DNA of 64,000 nucleotides from Bacteroidota bacterium (GTDB taxonomy: Bacteria > Bacteroidota > Bacteroidia > CAILMK01), in NCBI GenBank assembly GCA_013288555.1, contig JABDBQ010000001.1:1-64000 (forward strand), in the 5' to 3' direction. Each line of letters starts with the position of its first letter. The first letter of the stretch is position 1. The notes beneath the pieces are model-generated. The model made no database searches. It saw nothing but the letters and a program-made list of their open reading frames with translations, and was not told the DNA's origin. Shown one piece after another: positions 48,712 through 59,257 of this stretch. A program made the position numbers and the translations under genes.

Positions 48712-50055
48712 ATGGACTATTCAAATCTGATGGCAATTTCACCTATTGATGGTAGGTATAGCAGCAAAACCGGACCGCTTTCCTCTTATTTTTCTGAATA
48801 CGGACTTATCCGCTACCGCGTTCAGGTAGAGATAAAGTACTTCCTGGCTTTATGCCGCATCCCATTGCCCCAACTGGCTTCCTTCCCGATTGACAGTATC
48901 CCGAAACTTGACAATATATACCTGAGTTTCACCGAAGAAGATGCCGCAAAAATAAAGGCGTTTGAAAAAACAACGAATCATGATGTAAAGGCTGTTGAAT
49001 ATTTTCTTCGTGAAAAATTTGACATACTGGGTATTGGTCTTTTTAAAGAATTTATTCATTTCGGACTCACTTCGCAGGATATCAATAATACCGCAGTTCC
49101 GATTTCTTTAAAAGAAGGCATCCGTAACGAAATCATTCCCGAACTTGAAAAAATTCAACAAATGATAACGGGTTTCAGTAAAGAATGGGCCGAAATCCCT
49201 TTATTGGCCCGCACACATGGTCAACCGGCATCACCCACCCGGCTGGGGAAAGAGTTTATGGTTTATACTGATAGAATTGGCAAACAGCTTTCACAGTTGA
49301 AAACAAGGAAATATTTCGGAAAATTTGGTGGTGCAACCGGGAATTTTAATGCCCACCATATAGCTTATCCCGATATTAAATGGGATGTGTTTGCCAATGA
49401 TTTTTTAAAGGATGACCTTGAGTTGAATAGAAACCAGCATACAACGCAAATTGATCATTATGATGAACTTGCGGAACTATTTGACAATATGAGACGCATT
49501 CATGTCATTTTTATTGATCTCTGTCGCGATATCTGGACCTATGTATCCATGGATTATTTCAAACAGGTTGTAAAAGCAGACGAAGTGGGTTCTTCTGCCA
49601 TGCCACATAAGGTAAACCCGATTGATTTTGAAAATGCTGAGGGTAATCTTGCTTATGCCAATGCTATTCTTGATTTTTTAAGCAATAAGCTGCCTGTGAG
49701 TCGTTTGCAGAGAGATCTGACTGATTCAACAGTGATGCGAAATGTAGGCGTACCACTGGCGCATGGCCTGGTTGCCTATAGTTCAATTCTGAAAGGTCTT
49801 GGCAAACTCATTGTAAACAGGGATAAAATAAACCAGGATCTCGAAGAGAACTGGGCGGTTGTGGCAGAAGCCATTCAGACCATATTGCGGCGCGAAGGAT
49901 ATCCTAATCCGTACGACAAACTGAAGCAGTTTACCAGGGGCAAGCACAATCTCGATAAAAATGTATTTGATTCTTTCATTGAAAGCCTGGATGTGGCTGA
50001 TAATCTTAAAGATGAATTAAAAAAGGTTAGTCCTTTTAATTATACAGGGATATGA
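48712..50055 (+). CDS. purB: Adenylosuccinate lyase (start 48712 or 48730)
   Basis: MAISPIDGRYSSKTGPLSSYFSEYGLIRYRVQVE; SSAMPHKVNPIDFENAEGNL signature. Confidence 0.96.
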   Translation: MDYSNLMAISPIDGRYSSKTGPLSSYFSEYGLIRYRVQVEIKYFLALCRIPLPQLASFPIDSIPKLDNIYLSFTEEDAAKIKAFEKTTNHDVKAVEYFLREKFDILGIGLFKEFIHFGLTSQDINNTAVPISLKEGIRNEIIPELEKIQQMITGFSKEWAEIPLLARTHGQPASPTRLGKEFMVYTDRIGKQLSQLKTRKYFGKFGGATGNFNAHHIAYPDIKWDVFANDFLKDDLELNRNQHTTQIDHYDELAELFDNMRRIHVIFIDLCRDIWTYVSMDYFKQVVKADEVGSSAMPHKVNPIDFENAEGNLAYANAILDFLSNKLPVSRLQRDLTDSTVMRNVGVPLAHGLVAYSSILKGLGKLIVNRDKINQDLEENWAVVAEAIQTILRREGYPNPYDKLKQFTRGKHNLDKNVFDSFIESLDVADNLKDELKKVSPFNYTGI

Positions 50056-50135
50056 AATCGTAATTCGTAATTTGAAATTGCTATCGCGAGACTTCGTGTT
50101 CGTAATTCATATTCGCCTTAACTTTACAGCCGGAT

Positions 50136-52088
50136 ATGCTTAAAAAAAAAGTCACTTTCTTCGGCTCTATTATTCTGACCATAACTGCTATTTCTATTTG
50201 TCTGCAATGCAGCAGATTTGGAGGCAAAACGTCGCCAGAAAATAATGGCGAAGCCTCTAAATGGCAAAACCTCGGTGCTGATGCACAGTATGTGGGGATG
50301 AAGACCTGCCGAAGCTGTCATGAAGCGATATACCAGAGTTTCATTAAAACAGGGATGGGCAAATCTTTCGGACCTGCGACTGCCCAAAGAACAGCAGGTA
50401 ATTTTCATCATAATGCACCGCTGTATGACAAATATAAAGATCTTTATTACCTGCCTTATCTTAAAGACAGCCTGTTGTTTGTGAAAGAATATAGATTGAA
50501 CAACAGTGATACTGTTTATGCACGGACAGAAAAGATTAATTATATCATTGGCAGTGGGCATCATACCAATTCGCATATTATCAATGAGAACGGGTATCTT
50601 TACCAGGCTCCTTTCACATTTTATACACAAAAGGGCGATTGGGATTTCCCACCAGGATTTGAAAATGGTCAGAACAGCCGTTTCAGTAGAGAGATAGGAA
50701 TCGAATGTATGAGCTGTCATAATACCCTTCCCGGTTTTGTATCCGGATCGGTAAATAAATACAGTTTTGTTCCCGACGGGATTGGCTGTGAGCGTTGTCA
50801 TGGTCCTGGTTCTTTGCATGTAAAAAACAAACTTGCCGGATTGATCGCAGATACTTCAAAAGGACCTGATTACACGATTGTGAATCCCAAAAAACTACCT
50901 TATGATCTCCAGATTGATGTTTGCCAGCGTTGCCATTTACAGGGAGATGCCGTATTAAAACCAGGCAAAACTTTTTTTGATTTCAGGCCGGGAATGAAGT
51001 TGAGCACAGTAATGGATGAGTTTTTGCCGGTATATCAAAACCAGGAACACGGATTTCTAATGGCTTCCCAGGCCGAACGGCTTCAGAAAAGCCAATGCTT
51101 TTTGAAAACACAAAATAAAGAACAGGAGGACAGATTGAATTGTATGACGTGTCATAATCCTCATATAAGTGTAAAATATACACCGGAACAGTATTTCCTG
51201 GATAAATGCAAAGGCTGCCATATCAATACTCATCACAATGATCCCAAGGTACTGCAAACCTCTGGCAGCAATTGTATTACCTGTCATATGCCACGTTCCT
51301 CAGCCATTGATATTCCGCATGTTACTATTACAGATCATGATATAAGGGTAGTACATCCACAAAAGGACAACGGAGCGGTTGGCATCGGAAAATTCCTTGG
51401 ATTATCATGCATTAACGAGAAACACCCTGACAGTCTCACAATGGCCAGAGCCTATATGTATTTTTATGAAAAATTTGAACATCGTTCTGAAAATCTGGAT
51501 TCTGCATTCAAATATTTAAAATCATTTTCTCCAGAAAAATACCCGGCGGATTATATTTATTTTTATTATCAAAAAAATAATTTTCAAATGGTGCTGAACA
51601 CAATTTCTCATTCAACCGTTGCATTGCAGGATGCTGTGAGCAATTACCAGGTGGGCCAGTCTTATTTTAACCTGAGACAATTGCAGCAGGCCGTTCTTTA
51701 TTTCAAAAAATCATGTGATCTTCAGCCTGATAATCTGGAATACCACGTGAAGCTTGCAACAGCTTATACATACGCGAGGAATTTCGACGCCGCAAAATCT
51801 GAGCTTAATTTTGTAGTTCATGAAAACCCAAAAACAATAGCAGCATGGAACATGATTGCATTTGTTGACCTGGCTTCCAACCGATTTGATGATGCCAGGA
51901 AAAGCCTTGATGAGACCTTTGCTCTTGACCCTGACTACGAACCGGGGCATATAAACATGGTAAAGTATTATATTGCCGTGAATAAGTTTAAAGAAGCACG
52001 ACAAGAGATATCAAAAATATTGAAAAGAAATCCTGAAAGTGAAGAAGCCAAAGCGCAGCTGGAATTGTTAAATAAAGCTGGAGTTTGA
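50136..52088 (+). CDS. Multihaem cytochrome c lipoprotein with C-terminal TPRs
   Basis: CRSCH, CMSCH, CERCH, CQRCH, CMTCH, CKGCH, CITCH (7 CxxCH); N-terminal ISICLQC; TPR-like C-term. Confidence 0.9.
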   Translation: MLKKKVTFFGSIILTITAISICLQCSRFGGKTSPENNGEASKWQNLGADAQYVGMKTCRSCHEAIYQSFIKTGMGKSFGPATAQRTAGNFHHNAPLYDKYKDLYYLPYLKDSLLFVKEYRLNNSDTVYARTEKINYIIGSGHHTNSHIINENGYLYQAPFTFYTQKGDWDFPPGFENGQNSRFSREIGIECMSCHNTLPGFVSGSVNKYSFVPDGIGCERCHGPGSLHVKNKLAGLIADTSKGPDYTIVNPKKLPYDLQIDVCQRCHLQGDAVLKPGKTFFDFRPGMKLSTVMDEFLPVYQNQEHGFLMASQAERLQKSQCFLKTQNKEQEDRLNCMTCHNPHISVKYTPEQYFLDKCKGCHINTHHNDPKVLQTSGSNCITCHMPRSSAIDIPHVTITDHDIRVVHPQKDNGAVGIGKFLGLSCINEKHPDSLTMARAYMYFYEKFEHRSENLDSAFKYLKSFSPEKYPADYIYFYYQKNNFQMVLNTISHSTVALQDAVSNYQVGQSYFNLRQLQQAVLYFKKSCDLQPDNLEYHVKLATAYTYARNFDAAKSELNFVVHENPKTIAAWNMIAFVDLASNRFDDARKSLDETFALDPDYEPGHINMVKYYIAVNKFKEARQEISKILKRNPESEEAKAQLELLNKAGV

Positions 52089-52173
52089 TTAAATTAAAAG
52101 ATTAAAATATTGAAAATTAAAATATTAAAAAATAATTATGACCGGGATATCGTGCGTAATTCGTAATTCATAA

Positions 52174-52587
52174 TTGTATATGTATAGTAATTCTGTAGAA
52201 ATAAGAGTCAGATATGGGGAAACCGATAAAATGGGTTACTTGTATTATGGCAATTATGCCCAGTATTACGAAGTAGGGAGGGTGGAGGCGATCCGGAGTC
52301 TCGGACTAAGTTATAAGGAACTGGAAGACAGGGGTATTATGATGCCAGTTCTTGATATGCAGAGTACTTTTGTAAAACCGGCTTATTATGATGATGTTTT
52401 GAAAGTGACTACTACAATTACGGAATTGCCCAAAGTTCGTGCCTTTTTCAGCTATGAAATAACAAACGCGAATAATGATATTATTAATTACGGTAAAACA
52501 ACATTAATATTTTTTGATTGGGAACGTCGGAAACCATGCCGTGCACCCGAGGAACTGGTAGAAAAACTAAGTCCGTTTTTTATATGA
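52174..52587 (+). CDS. Acyl-CoA thioesterase, 4HBT/YbgC family
   Basis: VRYGETDKMGYLYYGNYAQYYEVGRVEAIRSLG. Confidence 0.93.
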   Translation: MYMYSNSVEIRVRYGETDKMGYLYYGNYAQYYEVGRVEAIRSLGLSYKELEDRGIMMPVLDMQSTFVKPAYYDDVLKVTTTITELPKVRAFFSYEITNANNDIINYGKTTLIFFDWERRKPCRAPEELVEKLSPFFI

Positions 52588-53567
52588 TTAATAATAAGAC
52601 CTATAAGTTAATTAAAAAGCTGGTTTTAAAGATCGGTTCTAAGTTATTGAGCTGGACAAAAATTGTGAAATTCCCATTTACCGGCGGATTGCCACTGTAC
52701 TGGATCGGGTTATTTTTCTTCAGGAACCTTAAAAAAGAACCCATCAGTCTTAGGGCTTCTTCTATTGCATTCAATTTGTTTCTTTCGCTTTTCCCGGCTT
52801 TTATTTTTTTGTTTACCCTTATTCCCATTATCCCGGTTCAGGGGCTTCATGCTGAGATCCTGATTTTCCTTAAAACAATCATGCCTGGTTCGGCATTCAA
52901 TATTGTTGCGGATAATCTGAGTGAGATCATGCAGACGCGCAGCGCCAAATTGTTATCAATAGGTATCATTGTATCCCTATATTTTGCCTCTAACGGTGTT
53001 TATTCTTTAATGCAGGCATTTCATAAAATGGATCCCAGGAGCTATTTGAGCCAAAAACTGGTTTCGATATATTTAACAATCGTACTTGGCACCGGATTGC
53101 TCATGGGGATGGCTCTTTTTGTATTGGCCAAGTACCTCCTTACTATTATTTCAGGATCTGAAGGTGTTCATTCTCATTTATATTATGATGCTGTATTATT
53201 CGGGCAATGGATCATGTTATTTATCCTGTTGTTTAGTGCGACAGTTATTATTTATCGGTATGGTGATATACGGGTAGAAAAAATAAGTCATGTAATCCCC
53301 GGATCCGTGTTAACATCTATCCTGGTTGTACTTACAAGTATCGCATATTCCTATTATGTAGGCAAATGGGCCAACTACAGCAGGTTATATGGTTCTTTGG
53401 GCGCCATGATCATTACAATGCTGTGGTTGTATTTCAATTCTATGGTTATTATCGTGGGCCATGAATATAACAGGAGCGTTACACATGCACGCATGATTAT
53501 CAAGCGAAAAAAGGAAGCTGCAAAAATTAAAAGAAACCGATTGAAAGCCTCGAGGGCTTCTGTTTAA
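52584..53567 (+). CDS. YihY/BrkB-family inner membrane protein (start trimmed to MINNKTYK)
   Basis: RASSIAFNLFLSLFPAFIFLFTLIPIIP; LYGSLGAMIITMLWLYFNSMVIIVGHEYN; ATGA overlap with thioesterase. Confidence 0.92.
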   Translation: MINNKTYKLIKKLVLKIGSKLLSWTKIVKFPFTGGLPLYWIGLFFFRNLKKEPISLRASSIAFNLFLSLFPAFIFLFTLIPIIPVQGLHAEILIFLKTIMPGSAFNIVADNLSEIMQTRSAKLLSIGIIVSLYFASNGVYSLMQAFHKMDPRSYLSQKLVSIYLTIVLGTGLLMGMALFVLAKYLLTIISGSEGVHSHLYYDAVLFGQWIMLFILLFSATVIIYRYGDIRVEKISHVIPGSVLTSILVVLTSIAYSYYVGKWANYSRLYGSLGAMIITMLWLYFNSMVIIVGHEYNRSVTHARMIIKRKKEAAKIKRNRLKASRASV

Positions 53568-53588
53568 TTTGGAACCGGAAATTTTATT

Positions 53589-53676
53589 GGGCATCTCTGA
53601 AAACTATCTTTTTGTCGCCTCAACCTTAGTCCTTCTCCTCAAGGAGAAGGTAAGTAGTAGGTTTTTAGAGATGCCC
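53589..53676. repeat. 88-bp nested inverted-repeat element between convergent genes
   Basis: Outer arms gggcatctctgaaaac / gtttttagagatgccc (15/16); inner ccttctcct-ca-aggagaagg. Confidence 0.85.
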
Positions 53677-53685
53677 ATATTCTTT

Positions 53686-54657
53686 TTATTGCTGTACTAC
53701 AAATGTTTTGTTTTCGACACCAGATGCAGTTTCCACTTGGGCAATGTACATTCCATTTTTTAGTGGTTGTAAATTTATAACCTGGTCTAAACTGTTACCT
53801 GTTGCAGTCAATCCCTCATTATATAAAATTTTACCTTGCATATCACTGATGATCAATTTGCAATTCCCATTGATATCATTTGACCGCAATGTAATTTTAC
53901 CTTCATTAACAGGATTTGGAAATAAATCAAAATTGATATTGGCATGGGGAGTTTCATTTACAGCAGACTTAGGCAATTTATATAAAGTCATAATTTCGGC
54001 GCTGTCTAAAGGTCTGCTGTAAAACCTTACATCATCTATGCTACCAACAAATTCAATATTAGTAAACCCATAAAGACTGCCAACAAACACTTCCCCATTG
54101 CCGGCATCATTCAGTAAAGTTTCAGAGTTTGAATTTTGATATACTCCGTTCACATAAAGTTTCGCTACACTGCCATCACTTGTAGCAACAAGAAAAGTCC
54201 ATCCGTTTTCAACAGTAGCCACACTTTCATAAGCTGATGACTTGCTGCCTGAAGCGCGGTCGAACATGGCCATGAAATGTTTAGGAGTAAAACGGTTGAT
54301 ATACATTACTCCGGCCGGATATCCTAAAATTGCTAAATCATTGGCCGTATATGTCGTATTGATCCACGCGCAAACAGTTAACCCACCATAGCCGGTAGCC
54401 GGAAAATTCCCCTGCATATATGATGATCCATCAAAATAATAAGCGCTATTAGCATCACCAAAACGGTCACTGGTCAATGTTGCACCATTGTTGGTCAGGT
54501 CCCAGGCACTGCCGGTTGAACTTTTTGTGTCACCGGTAAATGAATAACTTGCCAGAAGCCCACTGGTAATGTCAACCTGGGCCACGGTTTTACTGACTTG
54601 TAAGAAAATAGAAGTAAAAGAAGCAAGGAAAATAAAACGGAGGTAATTCTTTTTCAT
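53686..54657 (-). CDS. LamG/concanavalin-like secreted protein with T9SS sorting domain
   Basis: GLLASYSFTGDTKSSTGSAWDLTNNGATLTSDRFGDANSAYYFDGSS; FDLFPNPVNEGKITLRS. Confidence 0.92.
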   Translation of the reverse strand: MKKNYLRFIFLASFTSIFLQVSKTVAQVDITSGLLASYSFTGDTKSSTGSAWDLTNNGATLTSDRFGDANSAYYFDGSSYMQGNFPATGYGGLTVCAWINTTYTANDLAILGYPAGVMYINRFTPKHFMAMFDRASGSKSSAYESVATVENGWTFLVATSDGSVAKLYVNGVYQNSNSETLLNDAGNGEVFVGSLYGFTNIEFVGSIDDVRFYSRPLDSAEIMTLYKLPKSAVNETPHANINFDLFPNPVNEGKITLRSNDINGNCKLIISDMQGKILYNEGLTATGNSLDQVINLQPLKNGMYIAQVETASGVENKTFVVQQ

Positions 54658-54844
54658 ATTAATTGGGTGTTAGTTTTAGCAAATGTAGCGATTTTCCTTT
54701 CTTAATTTAAAAGACAATAAATTTTAAATTTTTACAGAAGCTTTTGATGCACCTTTAAAAAGGAATAAATTTATATTTCATTATAACAATTTTTTATAAA
54801 TGAATATGCGAAATTTATTTTTAAAACGTTGATATATTGAAGGA

Positions 54845-55744
54845 ATGGAATCGTTATTTTCAATATCTATGTTCAGAACATCTCTCAGCTTTTCAATTGG
54901 AGTATTTTTATTTTCGGGGCTTTGCGGTGTTAGAAGCGATTATGACTTTAATAGCTTAAACAGCGACAGCAACAAAGGACCTGATAATTGCTGTCAACAA
55001 AAATCTATTGCTTCGATGCGCTCTGACCGGGCTGACAGTGTAAGAAAAACCATTAAATGGGCAAGCATCCCGGCCGGTACTTTTGCAATGGGTAGCCCCC
55101 TTGATGAAGTTGGCCGTCAAAAACAACTGGAAACGCAACACCTCGTGGCATTACCAGCATTTGAAATAAGTTGTTTTGATATCAGTTTCGATCAATACGA
55201 TGCTTTTTGTGACGCCACCAATAGAGAAAAACCAGGCGATGAAGGGTGGGGCAGGGGGAGGCATCCTGTAATAAATATTGACTGGGATGATGCCAAAGCC
55301 TTTGCAGACTGGCTGCATTGCCGTTTGCCTACTGAGGCAGAATGGGAGTATGCTTGCAGGGCGGGGACTACTACACCTTTTAATACCGGTAAAAATATTA
55401 CTACAGATCAGGCAAACTACGATGGTGAACATCCGTATAACCAAAATCTGAGGGGGCAAAGAAGGTGGAGAACAACGCCTGTGGATACTTTTCCACCAAA
55501 TGCCTGGGGGCTGTATGATATGCATGGTAATGTAGAGAACTGGTGCAGTGATTGGATAAGTGCTTATACAGCCGACGCGAAAACCAATCCTAAGGGTCCA
55601 AAAACAGGGCCCAGCCATGTTCTTCGAGGTGGATCCTTTGAGTCCTGGGCCAGCGATTGCCGTTCGGCATCCAGAATGTGGAGCAGAGGTGCCAGTGGTA
55701 TCCGTAGCAGGATATTTGGTATACGCCTTGTAAAAGTTATTTAG
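54845..55744 (+). CDS. Formylglycine-generating enzyme (SUMF1)-family protein
   Basis: IPAGTFAMGSP; CRLPTEAEWEYACRAGTTTPF; NAWGLYDMHGNVENWCSDW; HVLRGGSF. Confidence 0.95.
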   Translation: MESLFSISMFRTSLSFSIGVFLFSGLCGVRSDYDFNSLNSDSNKGPDNCCQQKSIASMRSDRADSVRKTIKWASIPAGTFAMGSPLDEVGRQKQLETQHLVALPAFEISCFDISFDQYDAFCDATNREKPGDEGWGRGRHPVINIDWDDAKAFADWLHCRLPTEAEWEYACRAGTTTPFNTGKNITTDQANYDGEHPYNQNLRGQRRWRTTPVDTFPPNAWGLYDMHGNVENWCSDWISAYTADAKTNPKGPKTGPSHVLRGGSFESWASDCRSASRMWSRGASGIRSRIFGIRLVKVI

Positions 55745-55887
55745 GGAATAAATGAAACAGATTTGGGTACAAAACCAGGTTATATTTCAAAAGCGGACAT
55801 TGTCCGATGAAGCCTGCGCAATAGAATTTCAAACAAGGCTCCGAACGTGAAATAACAGCCCGCCTTTGCTGAAGCTTCGGCGGGCAA

Positions 55888-55975
<88 letters not shown>

Positions 55976-56125
55976 GGGGCAAAGGTATGATTATTTGCTA
56001 AAAAATTCAGGAGCTAATTCAAATTCTCGTAATATTTTGGAAACATTGCAGATTTGACAAAGAAGAACATTTATTTAAAAACAGATATCTTTGAAAAGAT
56101 TATTCAACTTAAAATTTAAAAACAT

Positions 56126-56623
56126 ATGTTCAGACAGGCATTTATAAACGAAATCAAATTTGAAGGCGCTAATACACGCAAACTTTTGGAAAGAGTGCCG
56201 CTCAATAATCCGGCATGGCTTCCTCACGAAAAATCAAGAAATATTGAACAGCTCGCCAGGCATGTGGCAAATCTATATTCATGGGTTACATATATTGTGA
56301 AACATGATGATGTTGATTTCAGTAAGGGGCCTGCATTGCCTCCTATGCCGGAAACAAAGACCACAGAATCCCTTCTTTCACACTATGACGAGACATTAGC
56401 AGAAGCAATTGCATCTCTCGAAAACACGACGGATGAGGAAATGATGAAAATGTTCTCGATGAAAAATGGGGAGACTGTTTTGAGATCATTGCCTAAAGCT
56501 GGCGCCATTAGAAATATTGGACTAAATCACCTTGTGCATCATCGTGCCCAACTTGGTGTATACTTGAGGCTTTTGGATATTCCGATCCCTGGAATGTATG
56601 GACCGAGTGCAGATGAGAAGTAA
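56126..56623 (+). CDS. DinB-family protein
   Basis: H-x-x-N-LYSWV...NHLVHHRAQLGVYLRLLDIPIPGMYGPSADE. Confidence 0.93.
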   Translation: MFRQAFINEIKFEGANTRKLLERVPLNNPAWLPHEKSRNIEQLARHVANLYSWVTYIVKHDDVDFSKGPALPPMPETKTTESLLSHYDETLAEAIASLENTTDEEMMKMFSMKNGETVLRSLPKAGAIRNIGLNHLVHHRAQLGVYLRLLDIPIPGMYGPSADEK

Positions 56624-56626
56624 TTA

Positions 56627-57160
56627 TCAGATGGAAAGGAAAATGATTTCAGACTGAGCCATTTTTTCATTAAAATCGAGCTCGGGGCTTCTTTTTCTCA
56701 TGTTTGCAAATATGTTATCAAAGCCTGTCCAGGTCAGAAACCAGCCTGCCGGTTCTATTATTACCTGTAAAGCAGTGACATAAAACATTTTGTTTGAGAA
56801 TGAGCCAATATAAGTGGCGGCAATCATAAGTGCAAATCCAATAGAGCACATCAGGTAGCCCTGTTTTCGGATTCTTTTCATTTCGATTTTGATGACATTT
56901 GCGAAACGGTTAAATTGTCTGTGAACGCTTAAAATAACAACTTTCTCCGTTTCGGAATTGCGTAATCCTTCAGGTACCAATAGTTTGAGTTCAACCTGCC
57001 CATTGGGTTTTTCTTTCAACATTTTACGTGCCTCATGAATAAAATCGTCAGATAGCGCTCTTTCGGTTATTGTGCGCGAATCAAAATCGGAAAAGATATC
57101 GTCATAATGATCCAGCCAGATACTAAGCCGTGCGCTGCTTATTAATTCTTCATGATCCAT
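56627..57160 (-). CDS. Conserved membrane protein, function unknown
   Basis: Two TM segments, soluble N-terminus. Confidence 0.75.
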   Translation of the reverse strand: MDHEELISSARLSIWLDHYDDIFSDFDSRTITERALSDDFIHEARKMLKEKPNGQVELKLLVPEGLRNSETEKVVILSVHRQFNRFANVIKIEMKRIRKQGYLMCSIGFALMIAATYIGSFSNKMFYVTALQVIIEPAGWFLTWTGFDNIFANMRKRSPELDFNEKMAQSEIIFLSI

Positions 57161-57486
57161 AATTGACGGATTTTAATTTAAAAACAAGATTTTGTGATTT
57201 CAATCACTACAACAATTCAAAGTCAATTTTAGTGACTGATATCTTTAAATATTGTTGTTTTATTTTTAGAGAATACTAATATCATGTTGGTTTCACTCAA
57301 TCAAACGTTGATGATTGTGTTTTATTCAGGAAAAGATGCTCCTTATTTTGATTGTGAATTAGAGAATAACGTTAAAATCATTGCGTATTAAGAAATATTG
57401 ACACTAAATTTGGAATGTCCCCCAAAGGGAACGCATATTTACCACCTATTGATGCGTAACTTACTCACTTTTAAAAGAATTAATAC

Positions 57487-58767
57487 ATGATTCTTCAACA
57501 TTTACCTCCTGATCTTCTCAATTTCTGCCTGGTTGTTATTTTTTCGCTGTTTATTGGGTTGGAGCAAAGGCGGTTGCATATAAATCTTGAACCTGAAAGC
57601 ATATTCGGTACCGATCGGACGTTCACACTAACCGGTATACTTGGTTTCATTTTATATATTATAAGTCCTCATGATCTTACCCCATTTTTATTCGGAGGAT
57701 TTGCATTGACGTTGCTACTAAGTATCTATTATTTCATGAAAATAAAACTGAAACAACTATTTGGCATTACTTCAATTGTTTCTGGTCTTATTACATATTG
57801 TCTTGCACCGCTCATATATACGCAACATGCATGGCTTGTACTACTCATAGTGGTTTGTCTTTTGGTACTCACAGAAATCAAAGACATGTTATTGGCATTC
57901 TCCAAAAAATTTGATAGCGATGAATTTCTCACACTTGCCAAATTCCTTGTGCTGGCAGGTGTTATTTTACCTCTATTGCCAGACCAGCCCATATCAGCTG
58001 AAATAAACGTTTCACCATACAAAATGTGGCTGGCCATTGTTGTGGTTTCTGCAATTTCCTACCTGGGCTATCTGCTCAGGAAATTTGTCTTCCCTAAAGC
58101 AGGACTTCTTTTGACGGCAGTATTAGGTGGGTTGTACAGCAGTACAGCTACTACGGTTATCCTTGCTCGTCAAAGCAAAGAAAACCCTGCTGCAAATAGT
58201 CAAACCGTTCCGGCTATTTTACTGGCTACCACCATGATGTATCTTAGAATATTCCTTGTGGCACTATTTTTTAATGTGCAGGTTGCCATGGCATTATTTC
58301 CATGGTTTGCTTGTTTTATTATTATATCGGTGATCATTGTCTTTGTTTTTCTTAAAACCGGCAAGAAACAAGAAATACAATCAGGATCAAATCCTCTTGA
58401 AAAACAAGCTAACCCACTTGAGTTTAAAACTGCATTGGTCTTCGGGGCCTTGTTTATTTTCTTTGCTATTATTACCAATTATGTTGTGAAACTATACGGA
58501 GCAAGAGGGATAAATGGGCTGGCTTATATTGTAGGAGTAACTGACATAGATCCTTTTATCATTAATCTTTTCCAGCAAAAGCCAGGATTTGAAACTTCCA
58601 TTACCGCAATAGCAGTTATCAATGCCATTACCAGTAATAATATTTTAAAGATGATATACTCATTGGTCTTATCCGATAAATCGTTTCGGGTAAGATTGGT
58701 TATTGGTTTTGGAGCGCTGATTGTAGCCGGGGTGGCCTCATCTTTGTTGTTTACATTGATTCATTGA
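57487..58767 (+). CDS. MgtC/SapB plus DUF4010-type membrane protein
   Basis: FSLFIGLEQRR...TFTLTGILGFILY; GGLYSSTATTVILARQSKE. Confidence 0.9.
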   Translation: MILQHLPPDLLNFCLVVIFSLFIGLEQRRLHINLEPESIFGTDRTFTLTGILGFILYIISPHDLTPFLFGGFALTLLLSIYYFMKIKLKQLFGITSIVSGLITYCLAPLIYTQHAWLVLLIVVCLLVLTEIKDMLLAFSKKFDSDEFLTLAKFLVLAGVILPLLPDQPISAEINVSPYKMWLAIVVVSAISYLGYLLRKFVFPKAGLLLTAVLGGLYSSTATTVILARQSKENPAANSQTVPAILLATTMMYLRIFLVALFFNVQVAMALFPWFACFIIISVIIVFVFLKTGKKQEIQSGSNPLEKQANPLEFKTALVFGALFIFFAIITNYVVKLYGARGINGLAYIVGVTDIDPFIINLFQQKPGFETSITAIAVINAITSNNILKMIYSLVLSDKSFRVRLVIGFGALIVAGVASSLLFTLIH

Positions 58768-58855
58768 TTTGGAAGGAAAAATATTTTTGATATAATGTCC
58801 AGTTTTTCATTTCCCGGTACTCATTTGCCTATATTAACCTTAAAAATAGATTAAA

Positions 58856-59200
58856 ATGAAAGAATTTGCATTGCTTTTTCGTCAACCAAATTTTGCAGAT
58901 GTTGACAAATTATCAGCGGAAGAATTTAAAGCCATTGGTAAAAAATGGCAGGATTGGGCCGGCAATATCGCAGCTCAGGGGAAAATGGCAGGCAGTGGGC
59001 TGAGATTATCTCTTAATGGCAAAGTACTTAAAGCCGGCGGCGTTGTAACAGATGGGCCTTTTGTTGAAATCAAAGAAATGCTGGGAAGTTTTGTAGTTGT
59101 GAAAGCTGATAACCTTGATGAAGCAACCACACTGGCACATGGATGTCCCGCGCTTGATTCGAACGGAAGCGTGGAGATCAGGGAAATTGTAAGACCATAA
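58856..59200 (+). CDS. YCII/DGPF-family protein
   Basis: GGVVTDGPFVEIKEMLGSFVVVKADNLDEATTLAHGCP. Confidence 0.92.
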   Translation: MKEFALLFRQPNFADVDKLSAEEFKAIGKKWQDWAGNIAAQGKMAGSGLRLSLNGKVLKAGGVVTDGPFVEIKEMLGSFVVVKADNLDEATTLAHGCPALDSNGSVEIREIVRP

Positions 59201-59257
59201 AGCCAAAACCTGGTAAAGCCTGCGTTCCATTTGAATGCAGGTTTTATTTTTGTTACC

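Noticed and set aside
48587-48742. N-terminal extension of ORF 43889..48742
   Set aside because: Overlaps the purB promoter and 5' end; clear signal peptide starts at 48586
50124-50819. 231-aa antisense ORF
   Set aside because: Fully opposite the multihaem cytochrome gene, which has clear CxxCH motifs and signal sequence
55151-55618. 155-aa antisense ORF
   Set aside because: Opposite the SUMF1-family gene, no domain signal
55855-55886. Hairpin gcccgcc...ggcgggc next to tRNA-Ser as a dedicated terminator
   Set aside because: No T run; imperfect, looks more like a dispersed cccgccgaagcttcggcg-type repeat, so not called a terminator
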